64,000 nt of DNA from Lagierella massiliensis (GCA_030532135.1 JAUNLT010000005.1:1-64000), one strand, 5' to 3'; positions 8,070-17,280 are shown, counted from the stretch's first letter. The notes: generated by a model not told the origin, from the letters alone. Numbers and translations are program-made.

Positions 8070-10973
8070 ATGAATACAAACGGATTTAAATTAATTTCTG
8101 AAGAATTTATAAAAGATATTTCATCTAATGTTAAAGTCTTTCAACACGAAAAGACTAAGGCCAGACTTATGGCTATTGAAAATGATGATGAAAATAAGGT
8201 TTTTGGTATAGGCTTTAGAACTCCCCCTCACAATTCAACAGGAGTTGCACATATTTTAGAACATTGCGTTTTGAATGGTTCTAGAAAATTTAAAACTAGA
8301 GAACCCTTTATGGATATGCTTAAGACTTCTCTCCAGACTTTCTTAAACGCCATGACTTTTTCTGATAAGACAATCTATCCAATCGCCAGCAGAAATGATA
8401 AGGATTTCCACAACTTGATGGACGTATATCTAGATGCCGTATTCTTCCCTGCTGTAAAGACTAAAAAAGAGATTTTCTTACAAGAAGGTTGGCATTATGA
8501 ATTAAAAAACAAAGATGATAAATTAACATATAAAGGTGTTGTTTACAATGAAATGAAAGGTGCTTACTCTTCAAAAGATACTATTATGTATCAAGAGTTT
8601 GCTAAAGGTCTTTTCCCTGATTCCATATATGGAAACGAATCCGGTGGATATCCCTATGATATTCCAAACCTTTCTTATGAAGAATTTATAGGTTTTTATG
8701 ACAAACTATATCACCCTTCTAACTCATTTATTTTCTTATATGGTGATATAAACTTAGACGATCAACTTGCATTTATTGACCAGGAATATTTAAGCCATTT
8801 TGAGGAAATATCTATTGATTCTACAATAGATATTCAAAAGGATTTTGAAGAAGAGAGAGACTTTAATGTAAAATATTCTATTGCTTCTGATGAAAATCCT
8901 AAAAATAAAGATATATTAATATATGGTGTGCGATCTGGTTTTAAATACAATCCTATGGATGAAATAACAAATACTATTATTAGAAATACACTTTTTGAAA
9001 ATGATGGATCACCTTTAAAACTTTCTCTTCTAGAAAAAGGCATTGGTGAGGATATCGACGGTTTATCTACTGATGGTATGGAGATTGGTTTAGGGCTTGT
9101 TGCTGTAAATACTGATAGCTCTAAAAAAGCAGAGTTCAAAAAAACCATAGAAGATGAACTTAAAAAAATTGTAAAAAATAAAATAGATACAGAAAAACTA
9201 GAAGCGGCTATCAATAAGATTGAGTACGATATTAGAGAGGCGTCTAACTTCCCTACAAAAGGAATTATCTACTTTATTACCTCCCTTAACACTTGGCTAT
9301 ACGACAAAGATCCTACTTTAAACTTTAAATTTGAAAATGAATTAGCTAATCTTAGATCTAAAATTGGAACAGATTATTTTGAAAAGTTTATTAAAGACAA
9401 AATACTAAACAATCCAAATAAAGTAATTATTGCTCTTGAAGCTACTCCAGGAATGAACTCTGAAAAAGATAAAAAGGTCCAAGAAAAACTTCAAGAGTAT
9501 AAAAACAGCCTATCTGAAGAAGAATTAGAAAAGCTTATTTTAGAAAATCAAAACCTTGTAAAATTTCAAAATACTGAGGATACTAAAGAAGAGAAAAATA
9601 CTATTCCAAAACTTAAACTAGAAGATATAGACAGAAAAGTTTTAGAAATACCTACTGAAGAATTTTCAAAAGAGAATTATACTGTTTTATATCATGATTT
9701 ATTTACAGGAAAAATCAATTACGTTACTTTATGCTTTGATCTTGAATGGGCAGATAGGGATGACCTTTCTTATATTGCACTCCTTTCAGATCTCTTAACA
9801 AAAGTAGACAGTAAATCCTATTCTTATAAAGATATGGAAACAAAAATTTATTTAAATACTGGTGGTATCAATACAACTATCAGTACAATTGTGGATAATA
9901 AAAATCCTAAAGTCTACTATAAAAAGTTCAATGTACAATCTAAGGCAATAGGCGAAAAATCTAAAGATATGTTTGAGCTTTTTGATGAAATTCTACTAAA
10001 TAGTAGTTTTGAGGATAAAAATAGAATTAAGGAAGTCCTTTCTCAAATCTTAATAAATATGGAAAACCAAATTCTTGTTTCAGGTCATTCCATAGCCATA
10101 ATTAGATCTCAGTCATACCATAGTCAAAACGCCAAATACAACGACACTATTGGTGGTATAGGATATTATGACTTTTTAAAAGACTTAAACGAAAATTTTG
10201 AAGAAAAATTCGAAAATTTAACAGAAAAAATAGAATTTGTTAAACAAAAGATTTTTAATTCAAATAATTTAATATTGAATATTACAACTGACAAAGAAGA
10301 ATTTAAAAGAGTTGAAAAAGAAGGAATTTCCTTTATAGAAAAACTTCCAAAAGAAAAACTACCTAATTCAAATATACATTTTGAACTAGAAAAGAAAAAC
10401 GAAGGTATTACCTCATCTTCAAATGTAAATTACGTTGTTAAAACCCATACATTTGATCCTCTTGAATTTAAATTTGATGGATCTATGTTTGTAATTTCAT
10501 CTATGCTTTCTCTAACTTATATCTATAATGCTATAAGGGCACAAGGAGGAGCATATGGTTGTGGAATGTCAATTTCTGAATATGGAAATATCTTTATGTA
10601 CTCTTTCAGAGATCCTAATGTTAAAAACACCGTTAACGTCTACAACTCGGTTGCCGATTATCTAAATAATCTTAAACTATCCAAAGATGAGTTAGACAGC
10701 TTTATAATAGGTTCGTTAAATAAATTTAACCCTCCACTAACAAATAGTCAAAAGGGAAATTTAGCTCTTTCCATGTACATCTCAGGAAAAACCACTGAAG
10801 ATCTAAATAGAAACCTAAATGAAGCTCTAGAGACTAAACTGGAAGACTTCCAAGAAGTTGCAAAACTAATAGACAAAGCAATGAGAGAAAATTATATTGC
10901 AACCATTGGAAATAATGAAAAGATAAAAGAAGACAGTGACGTGTTTATGAACATACGACCACTAAATAAATAA
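8070..10973 (+). CDS. M16C-family metalloprotease (presequence-protease type)
   Basis: 967 residues, typical of single-chain M16C insulinase-like proteases (PreP/Cym1/falcilysin type). The inverted zinc motif HxxEH is in VAHILEHCVLNGS at residues about 60-70, with the downstream Glu in the VVYNEMKGAYSS segment. The central charged coiled region (about 455-520) corresponds to the M16C hinge, and the C-terminal half has the usual second pair of peptidase-like domains (FDPLEFKFDG, IRAQGGAYGCGMSI). No signal peptide, so it is cytoplasmic. It degrades peptides inside a closed chamber. Ribosome site GGAGG precedes the ATG. Monocistronic, with a terminator right after it. Confidence 0.93.
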   Translation: MNTNGFKLISEEFIKDISSNVKVFQHEKTKARLMAIENDDENKVFGIGFRTPPHNSTGVAHILEHCVLNGSRKFKTREPFMDMLKTSLQTFLNAMTFSDKTIYPIASRNDKDFHNLMDVYLDAVFFPAVKTKKEIFLQEGWHYELKNKDDKLTYKGVVYNEMKGAYSSKDTIMYQEFAKGLFPDSIYGNESGGYPYDIPNLSYEEFIGFYDKLYHPSNSFIFLYGDINLDDQLAFIDQEYLSHFEEISIDSTIDIQKDFEEERDFNVKYSIASDENPKNKDILIYGVRSGFKYNPMDEITNTIIRNTLFENDGSPLKLSLLEKGIGEDIDGLSTDGMEIGLGLVAVNTDSSKKAEFKKTIEDELKKIVKNKIDTEKLEAAINKIEYDIREASNFPTKGIIYFITSLNTWLYDKDPTLNFKFENELANLRSKIGTDYFEKFIKDKILNNPNKVIIALEATPGMNSEKDKKVQEKLQEYKNSLSEEELEKLILENQNLVKFQNTEDTKEEKNTIPKLKLEDIDRKVLEIPTEEFSKENYTVLYHDLFTGKINYVTLCFDLEWADRDDLSYIALLSDLLTKVDSKSYSYKDMETKIYLNTGGINTTISTIVDNKNPKVYYKKFNVQSKAIGEKSKDMFELFDEILLNSSFEDKNRIKEVLSQILINMENQILVSGHSIAIIRSQSYHSQNAKYNDTIGGIGYYDFLKDLNENFEEKFENLTEKIEFVKQKIFNSNNLILNITTDKEEFKRVEKEGISFIEKLPKEKLPNSNIHFELEKKNEGITSSSNVNYVVKTHTFDPLEFKFDGSMFVISSMLSLTYIYNAIRAQGGAYGCGMSISEYGNIFMYSFRDPNVKNTVNVYNSVADYLNNLKLSKDELDSFIIGSLNKFNPPLTNSQKGNLALSMYISGKTTEDLNRNLNEALETKLEDFQEVAKLIDKAMRENYIATIGNNEKIKEDSDVFMNIRPLNK

Positions 10974-10979
10974 AATAAT

Positions 10980-11009
10980 AAAAGCTTCTTGAAATTTCAA
11001 GAAGCTTTT
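10980..11009. terminator. bidirectional hairpin terminator
   Basis: Perfect palindrome, AAAAGCTTCTTGAAA followed by its complement, immediately after the M16C stop and ending in a T tract. Confidence 0.85.
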
Positions 11010-11062
11010 ATCATTATAAATTTATACTAAACCTTGATTAAATGGGTCTGTAAATAATTTTG

Positions 11063-11109
11063 TGTATCAACTTAAATCCTGAAAAGGATAAGGGTTGATA
11101 CATTTTTTT
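11063..11109 (+). terminator. long terminator-like hairpin
   Basis: TGTATCAAC (11063-11071) pairs with GTTGATACA (11094-11102). Inside, ATCCT pairs with AGGAT around a GAAA loop. A run of T follows. The same outer stem recurs at 55422-55464. It may be a second terminator of the protease gene or the end of an unknown small RNA. Confidence 0.55.
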
Positions 11110-11152
11110 ATGTATCAATAGATGTCCATTCCTATAGAAATGGAGCTTAACT

Positions 11153-11286
11153 TAATTTTACTAAAATTTTATAACCTCTTTATATAACTAATATCTTATA
11201 TCAAGAGTTATTAGCTCCTTTAAAGTAAGTCCTTATACCCGTCAACCAAAGAAATTATTTTAGTTGACAGGATTTTTTGTTATTAT
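11153..11286 (+). repeat. 134-bp direct repeat, copy 1
   Basis: Begins TAATTTTACTAAAATTTTAT and ends in GACAGGATTTTTTGTTATT. It differs from copy 2 at about five positions by my alignment. Near its end GTCAAC and GTTGAC form a hairpin with a T run, like a terminator. It may be a small RNA gene or a dispersed noncoding element. Confidence 0.8.
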
Positions 11287-11565
11287 TTGTTATTATTTGT
11301 TATATATAATAGATTTGTACAATATTTTTTATAATAGTTTTTGATTTTTAAGTTTTTTATCAAGTTTTTTTTGATTCTAGATTTTATTACAAATTTTTTT
11401 ATGTTTTATTATTTTTAATTTTGCTATTTTAGATTATTGTTGTAGGTCTTCTTTTTATTGATTTCATTTTTATTGGTTTTATTTATGTAACTTTTATTTT
11501 TATTAAATCTGTTTCTATTGGTTTTGTTTATGTACTTTTATTTTTCTCTACTTCTTCTACTTTTC

Positions 11566-11699
11566 TAATTTTACTAAAATTTTATAACCTCTTTATATAA
11601 CTAATATCTTATATCAAAAGTTATTAACTCCTTTAAAGTAAGTCCTTATGCCCGTCAACCAAAGAAATTGTTTTAGTTGACAGGACTTTTTGTTATTTT
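11566..11699 (+). repeat. 134-bp direct repeat, copy 2
   Basis: Second copy, 413 bp downstream of the first in the same orientation. The GTCAAC/GTTGAC stem is unchanged while loop bases differ. It lies about 115 bp upstream of the CWB2/NlpC-P60 gene. Confidence 0.8.
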
Positions 11700-11782
11700 T
11701 CTAGTTATTTATGATAGAATTTATATATTATTTGTTTTTATCTATTTTTATATATTTAGTTTCTATCTTATTTTTAATGAGG

Positions 11783-11788
11783 TATAAT
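11783..11788 (+). promoter_or_regulatory. -10 element of CWB2 gene
   Basis: TATAAT 28 bp upstream of the start codon. No convincing -35 box. Confidence 0.35.
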
Positions 11789-11815
11789 TATATTATTAAA
11801 TTATAGGAGGTTTGT

Positions 11816-13642
11816 ATGAAAAGAAATTTATCAAGAAAAATTTCATTTGCTATATTTCTGGTTTTTTTTATTTCCATACTTTCTTATTCTAATTCTAATG
11901 CGGCTGAATCTTGGACTAGAATTTCTGGAAAGGACAGGTTTGAGACTTCAAAAAAGACTTCTGAATTACTTAATAGCAATACTGTTGTATTTGCAAATGG
12001 CTGGAAATTTCCTGATGCATTAAGTTCTATAAATATTTGCAATACAAAAAATGCAAAACTTATACTTGTTCAAGGAAATGAAGATTACTCTAAATACATT
12101 ATTGATGAAGGTATCGAAAAGGTATATATTGTCGGTGGAAAATCTTCAATTAGCGAAAATTTTGAAGAAAAACTTATACAAACAGATGTTGATGTAACAA
12201 GACTTTATGGTGAAGATAGATATATTACAAATTTAAAAACCATCGAAGAGTCAGGACTTACTGATGTAGGTGTAGCAACTGGGGAAAATTTTGCTGATGC
12301 TCTAGCTTCTGCAGGATTTTTAAAACAGAATAATGCTGGTCTTGTCCTTGTTCCACCTTCTAATGAAGTTCTTGCGGAAGGTGTCAATGTTAAATACGCT
12401 TTCGGTGGAAAAAGTAGTGTAAACGTTCCAGCTGAAACTGTTTTTGCAGGTGCTTCAAGATATGAAACTGCAACTCTAATTGCTGAAGCTACTGAAGCTA
12501 AAGACCTTATCTTCGTAGATGGAAAAGACTTCCCTGATGCACTATCTGCTCTAAATCTTTTAAATCTCAATGATGAAGACATAGTATTTGCTCCTTTGAT
12601 TAAGGATTTAAAAACTATGGAGCTTTCAGATGCTGCAACTAAGATTTGTGTAGTTGGTGGAGATAGTTCCGTTTCTGATAACTCAATGAAACTTGCACTT
12701 GACGGATCTTATGAGGAAGTAGTTAAAGATTTTGACGAATTTAAAGTTGTAAAAGTGGTAAGTGACAATACAAAATATTTCATTAAAAACTCTTCAGATC
12801 AAATTGTCCAAAAAGACAGAAATAATAATGGAATTTTAAATTTTAATGAAAATCGCTACATTTTAAATGATGACAATTCCATAAAAACAGGTTGGATTAA
12901 AGACGGCAAGCATACTTATTTCTCACAAGTAGAAACTGGACTTTCTAGAGGTTTTCTAGAACAAGATGGCAAAATTTATTATTTTGATCCCCTTGATTAT
13001 TATATGTACAGTGGTGGAGTAAGAAGCACTGGTGAAGGTTGCTATTGGTTTGGTGATGATGGTGTTATCAAAAAAGGTAGTAGAATGAGTGGATATAAAC
13101 ACAATATAGCTGTAGAGTGGTACTTACCTACTAAAGAAGAACTTGATAATAACTGGTTGAAAAGAGACTATAAATCTGGTAGATTCTTAGGACAAAAAAT
13201 CGCAAATTACGCAGCTTCAAGAGACAATCTACCTTTCCAATGGTTTGGTTTTGACTTAAACGATCCTAAAGGGGTTTATTGTGTTGGTGCTACTTATTCA
13301 GCTTATAAGGAAAATGGGATTCAAATACCAGGTCCTAACGACTGCGATGTAAAAGCAGATAATGGATATAGAATGGTTAAAGTACAATTTTTAGATGCTC
13401 CAAAATTTGGAGGAACTTATCTTGAAACTAACTTTGACAAATTGCTCCCTGGAGATATTGCCTACTCTGCAAGAAGCAAAGGATCCTATAATCACGGTGC
13501 AATATATCTTGGTAAAAACGGCGGAAGACCAATGACAGCTCATGCTACATTAGCAGGAGGTTTTATAATTGAGCCCTATGCAAGAGTGTATTCTTGGGGT
13601 TATCATGATTTAAAAACGGTTCGTTACGTAAACGCAAAATAA
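11816..13642 (+). CDS. secreted CWB2-repeat protein with NlpC/P60-like peptidase domain
   Basis: 608 residues. Residues 1-30 are a signal peptide ending near SNSNAAES. Residues about 30-300 hold three cell-wall-binding type 2 (CWB2) repeats, each with the RISGKDRFETS / FPDALS / VYIVGGKSSIS pattern. These repeats bind anionic wall polymer. Residues about 330-435 are choline-binding-like, YF/W-rich (TGWIKDGKHTYFSQ, GKIYYFDP). The C-terminal 130 residues look like an NlpC/P60 Cys-His hydrolase: catalytic Cys in GVYCVGATYSAYKENG, His in YNHGAIYLG and a third polar residue region around TAHATLAGG. It probably cuts peptidoglycan peptides at the cell surface. RBS AGGAGG precedes the ATG. Confidence 0.85.
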   Translation: MKRNLSRKISFAIFLVFFISILSYSNSNAAESWTRISGKDRFETSKKTSELLNSNTVVFANGWKFPDALSSINICNTKNAKLILVQGNEDYSKYIIDEGIEKVYIVGGKSSISENFEEKLIQTDVDVTRLYGEDRYITNLKTIEESGLTDVGVATGENFADALASAGFLKQNNAGLVLVPPSNEVLAEGVNVKYAFGGKSSVNVPAETVFAGASRYETATLIAEATEAKDLIFVDGKDFPDALSALNLLNLNDEDIVFAPLIKDLKTMELSDAATKICVVGGDSSVSDNSMKLALDGSYEEVVKDFDEFKVVKVVSDNTKYFIKNSSDQIVQKDRNNNGILNFNENRYILNDDNSIKTGWIKDGKHTYFSQVETGLSRGFLEQDGKIYYFDPLDYYMYSGGVRSTGEGCYWFGDDGVIKKGSRMSGYKHNIAVEWYLPTKEELDNNWLKRDYKSGRFLGQKIANYAASRDNLPFQWFGFDLNDPKGVYCVGATYSAYKENGIQIPGPNDCDVKADNGYRMVKVQFLDAPKFGGTYLETNFDKLLPGDIAYSARSKGSYNHGAIYLGKNGGRPMTAHATLAGGFIIEPYARVYSWGYHDLKTVRYVNAK

Positions 13643-13644
13643 TA

Positions 13645-13673
13645 AAAAGGTGCTAAATAATTTAGCACCTTTT
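13645..13673. terminator. bidirectional hairpin terminator
   Basis: AAAAGGTGCTAAA (13645-13657) / TTTAGCACCTTTT (13661-13673), directly after the CWB2 gene. Confidence 0.85.
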
Positions 13674-13768
13674 ATAATTTCAATCAATTCCATTAAAAAT
13701 TTTTTACTGCATTTTCAATGTACTAGATTTATCCTTAATACTATTATATAAAATAAATCCTTCTTCAA

Positions 13769-14284
13769 CTACATATACAATGCCATCAATATAGCGTCTG
13801 CATAGCTTTCATCATCATCTTTAAAGTAGTCTTCATATACTCCTATTTTCTCAAATCCAAATCTTTCATATAAACTTATTGCAGCGTAATTATCCGCCCT
13901 CACGTCAAGGTCTACAATCTCAATGTAGGGGTTTTCAACACAGTAGTCTAACATGGTTTCTATCATCTTTCTTCCAATTCCCATATTCCAATATTCTTTT
14001 AATACTAAAATTCCCATAGTCACTCTATGTCCTGCTTTAGACTTTATATCATTTCCCTTTAATGTTCCAATTGAGACTATTTTCCCGTCAACTGTTCCTG
14101 TAATCATAAGACCTGTCTTTGATCTATTATATCCATCTATTAGAAACATCTCTTCTATTTCCGTATAGTTTTCAAGATTTTCAATTGTGACAATTAAATT
14201 ATCCGTTTCTTTAATTGCCCGTTTTAAACAGTTTAAGATTTCATTAGCTTGTGAAGTTTTTGCCTTTTGTATTATAAGTTCCAT
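13769..14284 (-). CDS. GNAT-family N-acetyltransferase
   Basis: 171 residues. The acetyl-CoA motif A is in MGILVLKEYWNMGIGRKMIE, followed by motif B in LDVRADNYAAISLYERFGFE and YEDYFKDDD. This is the RimI/RimL-like GNAT arrangement with C-terminal YADAILMALYM. Cytoplasmic; the substrate cannot be predicted. It stands alone, transcribed towards the CWB2 terminator. Confidence 0.88.
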   Translation of the reverse strand: MELIIQKAKTSQANEILNCLKRAIKETDNLIVTIENLENYTEIEEMFLIDGYNRSKTGLMITGTVDGKIVSIGTLKGNDIKSKAGHRVTMGILVLKEYWNMGIGRKMIETMLDYCVENPYIEIVDLDVRADNYAAISLYERFGFEKIGVYEDYFKDDDESYADAILMALYM

Positions 14285-14330
14285 TTCATCACCTATGTAA
14301 AAGAATATAATAAAAGGATTCTATATGCAA

Positions 14331-14693
14331 TTATAAATAGAATCCTTCCGCTTGAAATCTTAAATTGTACAAAAAAGATATTATTCCTTTTGAGTTTTCA
14401 TATTTACTTCTAAAATTTTTTAAATCTCTTATTTCCAGTCTCTTATCTAACAATGCCATAATAACCTTAGTTGGACTAGGTGAATAAAGTGCCGTCTTTA
14501 CATTGAGTTCTTCTATTTCGTCAAGATCTCTTTGTAAGTCCATCATACTATAATTACCAAATATTTTTCTACATTCCTGTAATAATTCCTGAAAATAGAT
14601 AGCTTCCCCATCCACAGTCAAAAATACCATATCTTCTGGTGCATAGCTTACTCTTCCCTTTAAGCTATCACATAGATATTTATTATTTTTCAA
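14331..14693 (-). CDS. hypothetical protein, 120 aa
   Basis: Start is a TTG (14693-14691) with a strong GGAGG five to nine bases upstream; no ATG is better placed. The protein is soluble, with a pattern of short helices (FQELLQECRKIFGNYSMMDL, DKRLEIRDLKNFRSKYENS). I do not recognise the family. It lies 9 bp downstream of a 25-residue membrane peptide gene on the same strand, so the two probably form an operon divergent from the DUF2975 operon. Confidence 0.6.
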   Translation of the reverse strand: MKNNKYLCDSLKGRVSYAPEDMVFLTVDGEAIYFQELLQECRKIFGNYSMMDLQRDLDEIEELNVKTALYSPSPTKVIMALLDKRLEIRDLKNFRSKYENSKGIISFLYNLRFQAEGFYL

Positions 14694-14702
14694 ATTTTCC
14701 TC

Positions 14703-14780
14703 CTAATAAATTAATTCTAAAATAGCTGCAAATATACCAAGTACAACCATAATTTTAGTAACTAGAATGAAAGTTTTCAT
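14703..14780 (-). CDS. 25-residue single-pass membrane peptide
   Basis: ATG at 14780 follows an excellent AAGGAGGAAG site. The product, MKTFILVTKIMVVLGIFAAI followed by LELIY, is almost entirely one hydrophobic helix. It ends 9 bp before the TTG start of the next gene on the same strand. Function unknown; it could be a small membrane regulator or a toxin-like peptide. The ribosome site and composition support it, but no homologue is known to me. Confidence 0.5.
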   Translation of the reverse strand: MKTFILVTKIMVVLGIFAAILELIY

Positions 14781-14876
14781 AAATCTTCCTCCTTGTATAA
14801 ATTATGTTCCTTGTATGTTAAAGTGTTATAAATTCTTTGTTAATTATTACATTTACCTTATGTCAATATTTTTTTA

Positions 14877-14904
14877 TTGACTTACGATAATTTATTGTTA
14901 TAAT
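14877..14904 (+). promoter_or_regulatory. sigma-A promoter of the DUF2975 operon
   Basis: TTGACT (14877-14882), 16-base spacer, TATAAT (14899-14904), 25 bp upstream of the GTG start. Confidence 0.65.
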
Positions 14905-14928
14905 TTAATAATAAGGAGATGATTTACT

Positions 14929-15405
14929 GTGCAAAAAGTCTATTCTAGAATATTAGAATTAATCTCAATTTTACTTATGATAGGTATCTTCTTTATATTA
15001 ATTAGGTTTATTCCCCATCAAACCAATATTTTATTGAAAATTTATCCAAATTTTTTAAAATATTCTTCTACATGGTTAAAGATTATCTGGGTTGAAGCTC
15101 TTCCGATTTTTTATTGTGGATTTAGATGCCTAAGTTTATATGAAAATATATATAATGATGAAATCTTTACAAGTAAGAATTTAAAAATTTTTAGCAATAT
15201 AAAAAAGGCTCTAATTTTAAATATTTTATTAATTATAGCATTTAATATATTTTCTCATTTTTTCCTAATTCAACACAAGTATTTGATTTTACTTCATTTA
15301 GTATATGTCCTTATACTTTTAATAGTTTATATATTAATTTCGTTGGGTTTTCTGCTTTTAAATAAAGCTGTAAATCTTCAAACAGATAGTGATTTAACTA
15401 TATAG
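14929..15405 (+). CDS. DUF2975-like membrane protein
   Basis: 158 residues with a GTG start after AAGGAG. Four hydrophobic helices (about 10-30, 55-75, 90-112, 118-145) with a short polar loop GFRCLSLYENIYNDEIFTSK, typical of DUF2975 proteins. These are usually encoded next to a small XRE regulator, as here (15414-15617, 8 bp downstream). Membrane location is clear; function is unknown. Confidence 0.75.
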   Translation: MQKVYSRILELISILLMIGIFFILIRFIPHQTNILLKIYPNFLKYSSTWLKIIWVEALPIFYCGFRCLSLYENIYNDEIFTSKNLKIFSNIKKALILNILLIIAFNIFSHFFLIQHKYLILLHLVYVLILLIVYILISLGFLLLNKAVNLQTDSDLTI

Positions 15406-15413
15406 GTGATTAT

Positions 15414-15617
15414 ATGATTAGAGTTAATATTGATGTTATGTTGGCTAAAAGAAAGATGTCCGTTACGGAACTTTCTGAAAAAGTAGGAATTGCAATGGCA
15501 AATATATCCATTTTAAAAAATAACAAGGCGAAGGCCATTCGCTTGGAAACTTTAAATAATATTTGTAAGGCTCTTAATTGTCAGCCTGGAGATATTTTAG
15601 AATATGTGGAGGATTAA
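15414..15617 (+). CDS. small XRE/YozG-type HTH regulator
   Basis: 67 residues, almost all HTH: MLAKRKMSVTELSEKVGIAM, then NNKAKAIRLETLNNICKALN and CQPGDILEY. This is the compact YozG form that accompanies DUF2975 membrane proteins. Probably autoregulates its operon. The next gene starts 2 bp after its stop. Confidence 0.88.
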   Translation: MIRVNIDVMLAKRKMSVTELSEKVGIAMANISILKNNKAKAIRLETLNNICKALNCQPGDILEYVED

Positions 15618-15618
15618 A

Positions 15619-17280
15619 ATGAAAAGATTTTTTAAAGAAAATTTTGATAATTTTCAACAGACTTTTATCAGATTTCCCATTTCGATAGTATTGGGTTTTG
15701 CTGTAGGAATTTTAATGTGCTTAGTAGTTAATGACAATAAATACAGTGAAAATATTATGGTGTTTGTATCTACTTTATTTGTAGCTTTATTTTTATTTAT
15801 CTTTATAGAACTTTTAAATGATAAGTTCAATAAAAATTTTACTTCCGTGTTTTCACTTTTGACCTATGGCATGGGAATAATTTTAACTACTTATATTTAC
15901 TTTATTATAGGTAGAAGATGGAATATGGAATTACCTAAGGTCTACATTTACTTCTTAGGTTTAGTCTTTATGTTTATAACATTGTCTTTGATTGTAGAAA
16001 AGTACGATGATCCAATAAATCATGAATTTTATGTATTTAGAATAATTAGAAGTTTAATAATATCTTCCTTTTTATCCTTTATCGTATGGCTAGGATTTAC
16101 CTTAATAATCTTTGCCCTATTTAGTCTGTTTGGACTTAAGAATATGTATTTGTATATTTTAAGAGGACTGATTTTATGCCTTGGGTCTTTAAATCTACTA
16201 CTGTTTTTAAATAACTTTCCTTCAAGAAAAACTGAAAATTTATGGGAAAATCCTACTCTTGGAAAGAAGATTTTAAAAAATATACTAATACCCATAGAGC
16301 TTATTTTCAGCTTAATTTTGATTGCCTATTTTATTAAAATACTATTTCAAGGGGTTATGCCTCTTAGGATTGTTTCCTACTTGGCTTTACTATATGGAAT
16401 TTTAGCCTTTTTTATAATATTTTTCAGTTTTAACGATAAATACGAGTCTAAAAAATTAATTAGATACTATTTCCCAATTTCATCACTTAGTTTTCTAGGA
16501 CTTATGTTCTACACCATGGGCAATAGAATTAATTTATACGGTTTCACAGAAAACAGATACTATGTGGTAATTATAGGAATATACCTTTGTATATTTATGA
16601 TTTTTAATTTGCTATTTCATAAAAAGCATAATATTTTAACCCTTTTATTGCTCTCCATATTTATCCTATTGTCAACATTTGGACCTATAAATAGTTATAA
16701 CACTTCTCTTAAAAGTCAAATTAAAAGACTTGAAACAATATTATCTAAGTACGATATTGATATTTATAAAGAAGATTTCTCTATAAAAGACTTCAATTTA
16801 GAAAAGATGAGTACGGAAAACAAAATGGATTTAAAATCTATATTAGAGTATTTGAATTTTAGAGATGAGCTTAGAGAAATTGGAAATTTAAAAAATATAG
16901 ATGTAAATAATCTTTCCAACTATGATGAATTTAATGATATAAATGACTCCAGTTTCATTAATCTAAATTCAAAATTTAGCAATTTCGACATTAGTGAATT
17001 TAACAAGATATACTATATTGAAAAGGATAATAAATATGGATTTACCATAACCTATGAAAATGAAAAAGTAGTTTTTAAATTGGAAGATGAAAAATTCGAA
17101 TATGATTTAAGTGAAATTAAAGACCTTTCCAAGGATTATAATACAGAAAATCTTCTAGTTTTTGACTTTAACTACAATGGTTTAAAAACTAAAGTTATAG
17201 TAAATTCTCTTAGCCTATTTTCTTCTTTTGACTCAGATGAATATGTAGTAGATCATTTTTCAGGGTTCCTTTTACAATAG
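15619..17280 (+). CDS. DUF4153-like polytopic membrane protein
   Basis: 553 residues from the ATG at 15619, which follows GGAGG at about 15608; an in-frame ATG at 15604 lacks a site and overlaps the regulator. The first 350 residues contain about ten hydrophobic helices. The last 180 are soluble, acidic and lysine-rich (from RLETILSKYDIDIYKEDF), probably on one face of the membrane. This layout fits the DUF4153 family, of unknown function. Third gene of the DUF2975-XRE operon. Confidence 0.7.
   Translation: MKRFFKENFDNFQQTFIRFPISIVLGFAVGILMCLVVNDNKYSENIMVFVSTLFVALFLFIFIELLNDKFNKNFTSVFSLLTYGMGIILTTYIYFIIGRRWNMELPKVYIYFLGLVFMFITLSLIVEKYDDPINHEFYVFRIIRSLIISSFLSFIVWLGFTLIIFALFSLFGLKNMYLYILRGLILCLGSLNLLLFLNNFPSRKTENLWENPTLGKKILKNILIPIELIFSLILIAYFIKILFQGVMPLRIVSYLALLYGILAFFIIFFSFNDKYESKKLIRYYFPISSLSFLGLMFYTMGNRINLYGFTENRYYVVIIGIYLCIFMIFNLLFHKKHNILTLLLLSIFILLSTFGPINSYNTSLKSQIKRLETILSKYDIDIYKEDFSIKDFNLEKMSTENKMDLKSILEYLNFRDELREIGNLKNIDVNNLSNYDEFNDINDSSFINLNSKFSNFDISEFNKIYYIEKDNKYGFTITYENEKVVFKLEDEKFEYDLSEIKDLSKDYNTENLLVFDFNYNGLKTKVIVNSLSLFSSFDSDEYVVDHFSGFLLQ

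Larger units (their letters stand above)
11010..11815. other. 800-bp noncoding region with hairpins and a duplicated block
   Basis: No gene seen. It holds a long hairpin (11063-11102) followed by T, a small hairpin near 11125-11145, two copies of a 134-bp block (11153-11286 and 11566-11699), a T-rich stretch between them made of degenerate units of the type TTTTTATTGGTTTTATTTATG, and the promoter region of the CWB2 gene. Confidence 0.6.

Noticed and set aside
8834..9214. Minus-strand reading frame inside the M16C gene
   Set aside because: Antisense shadow of a well-supported gene, serine/phenylalanine-rich as expected from a mirrored lysine/glutamate-rich gene. The same applies to the other antisense frames in fdhF, dnaN, gyrA, mnmE and jag.
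11287..11565. CRISPR-like array
   Set aside because: The repeated pieces are degenerate and T-rich with no constant repeat and unique spacers, and there are no cas genes.
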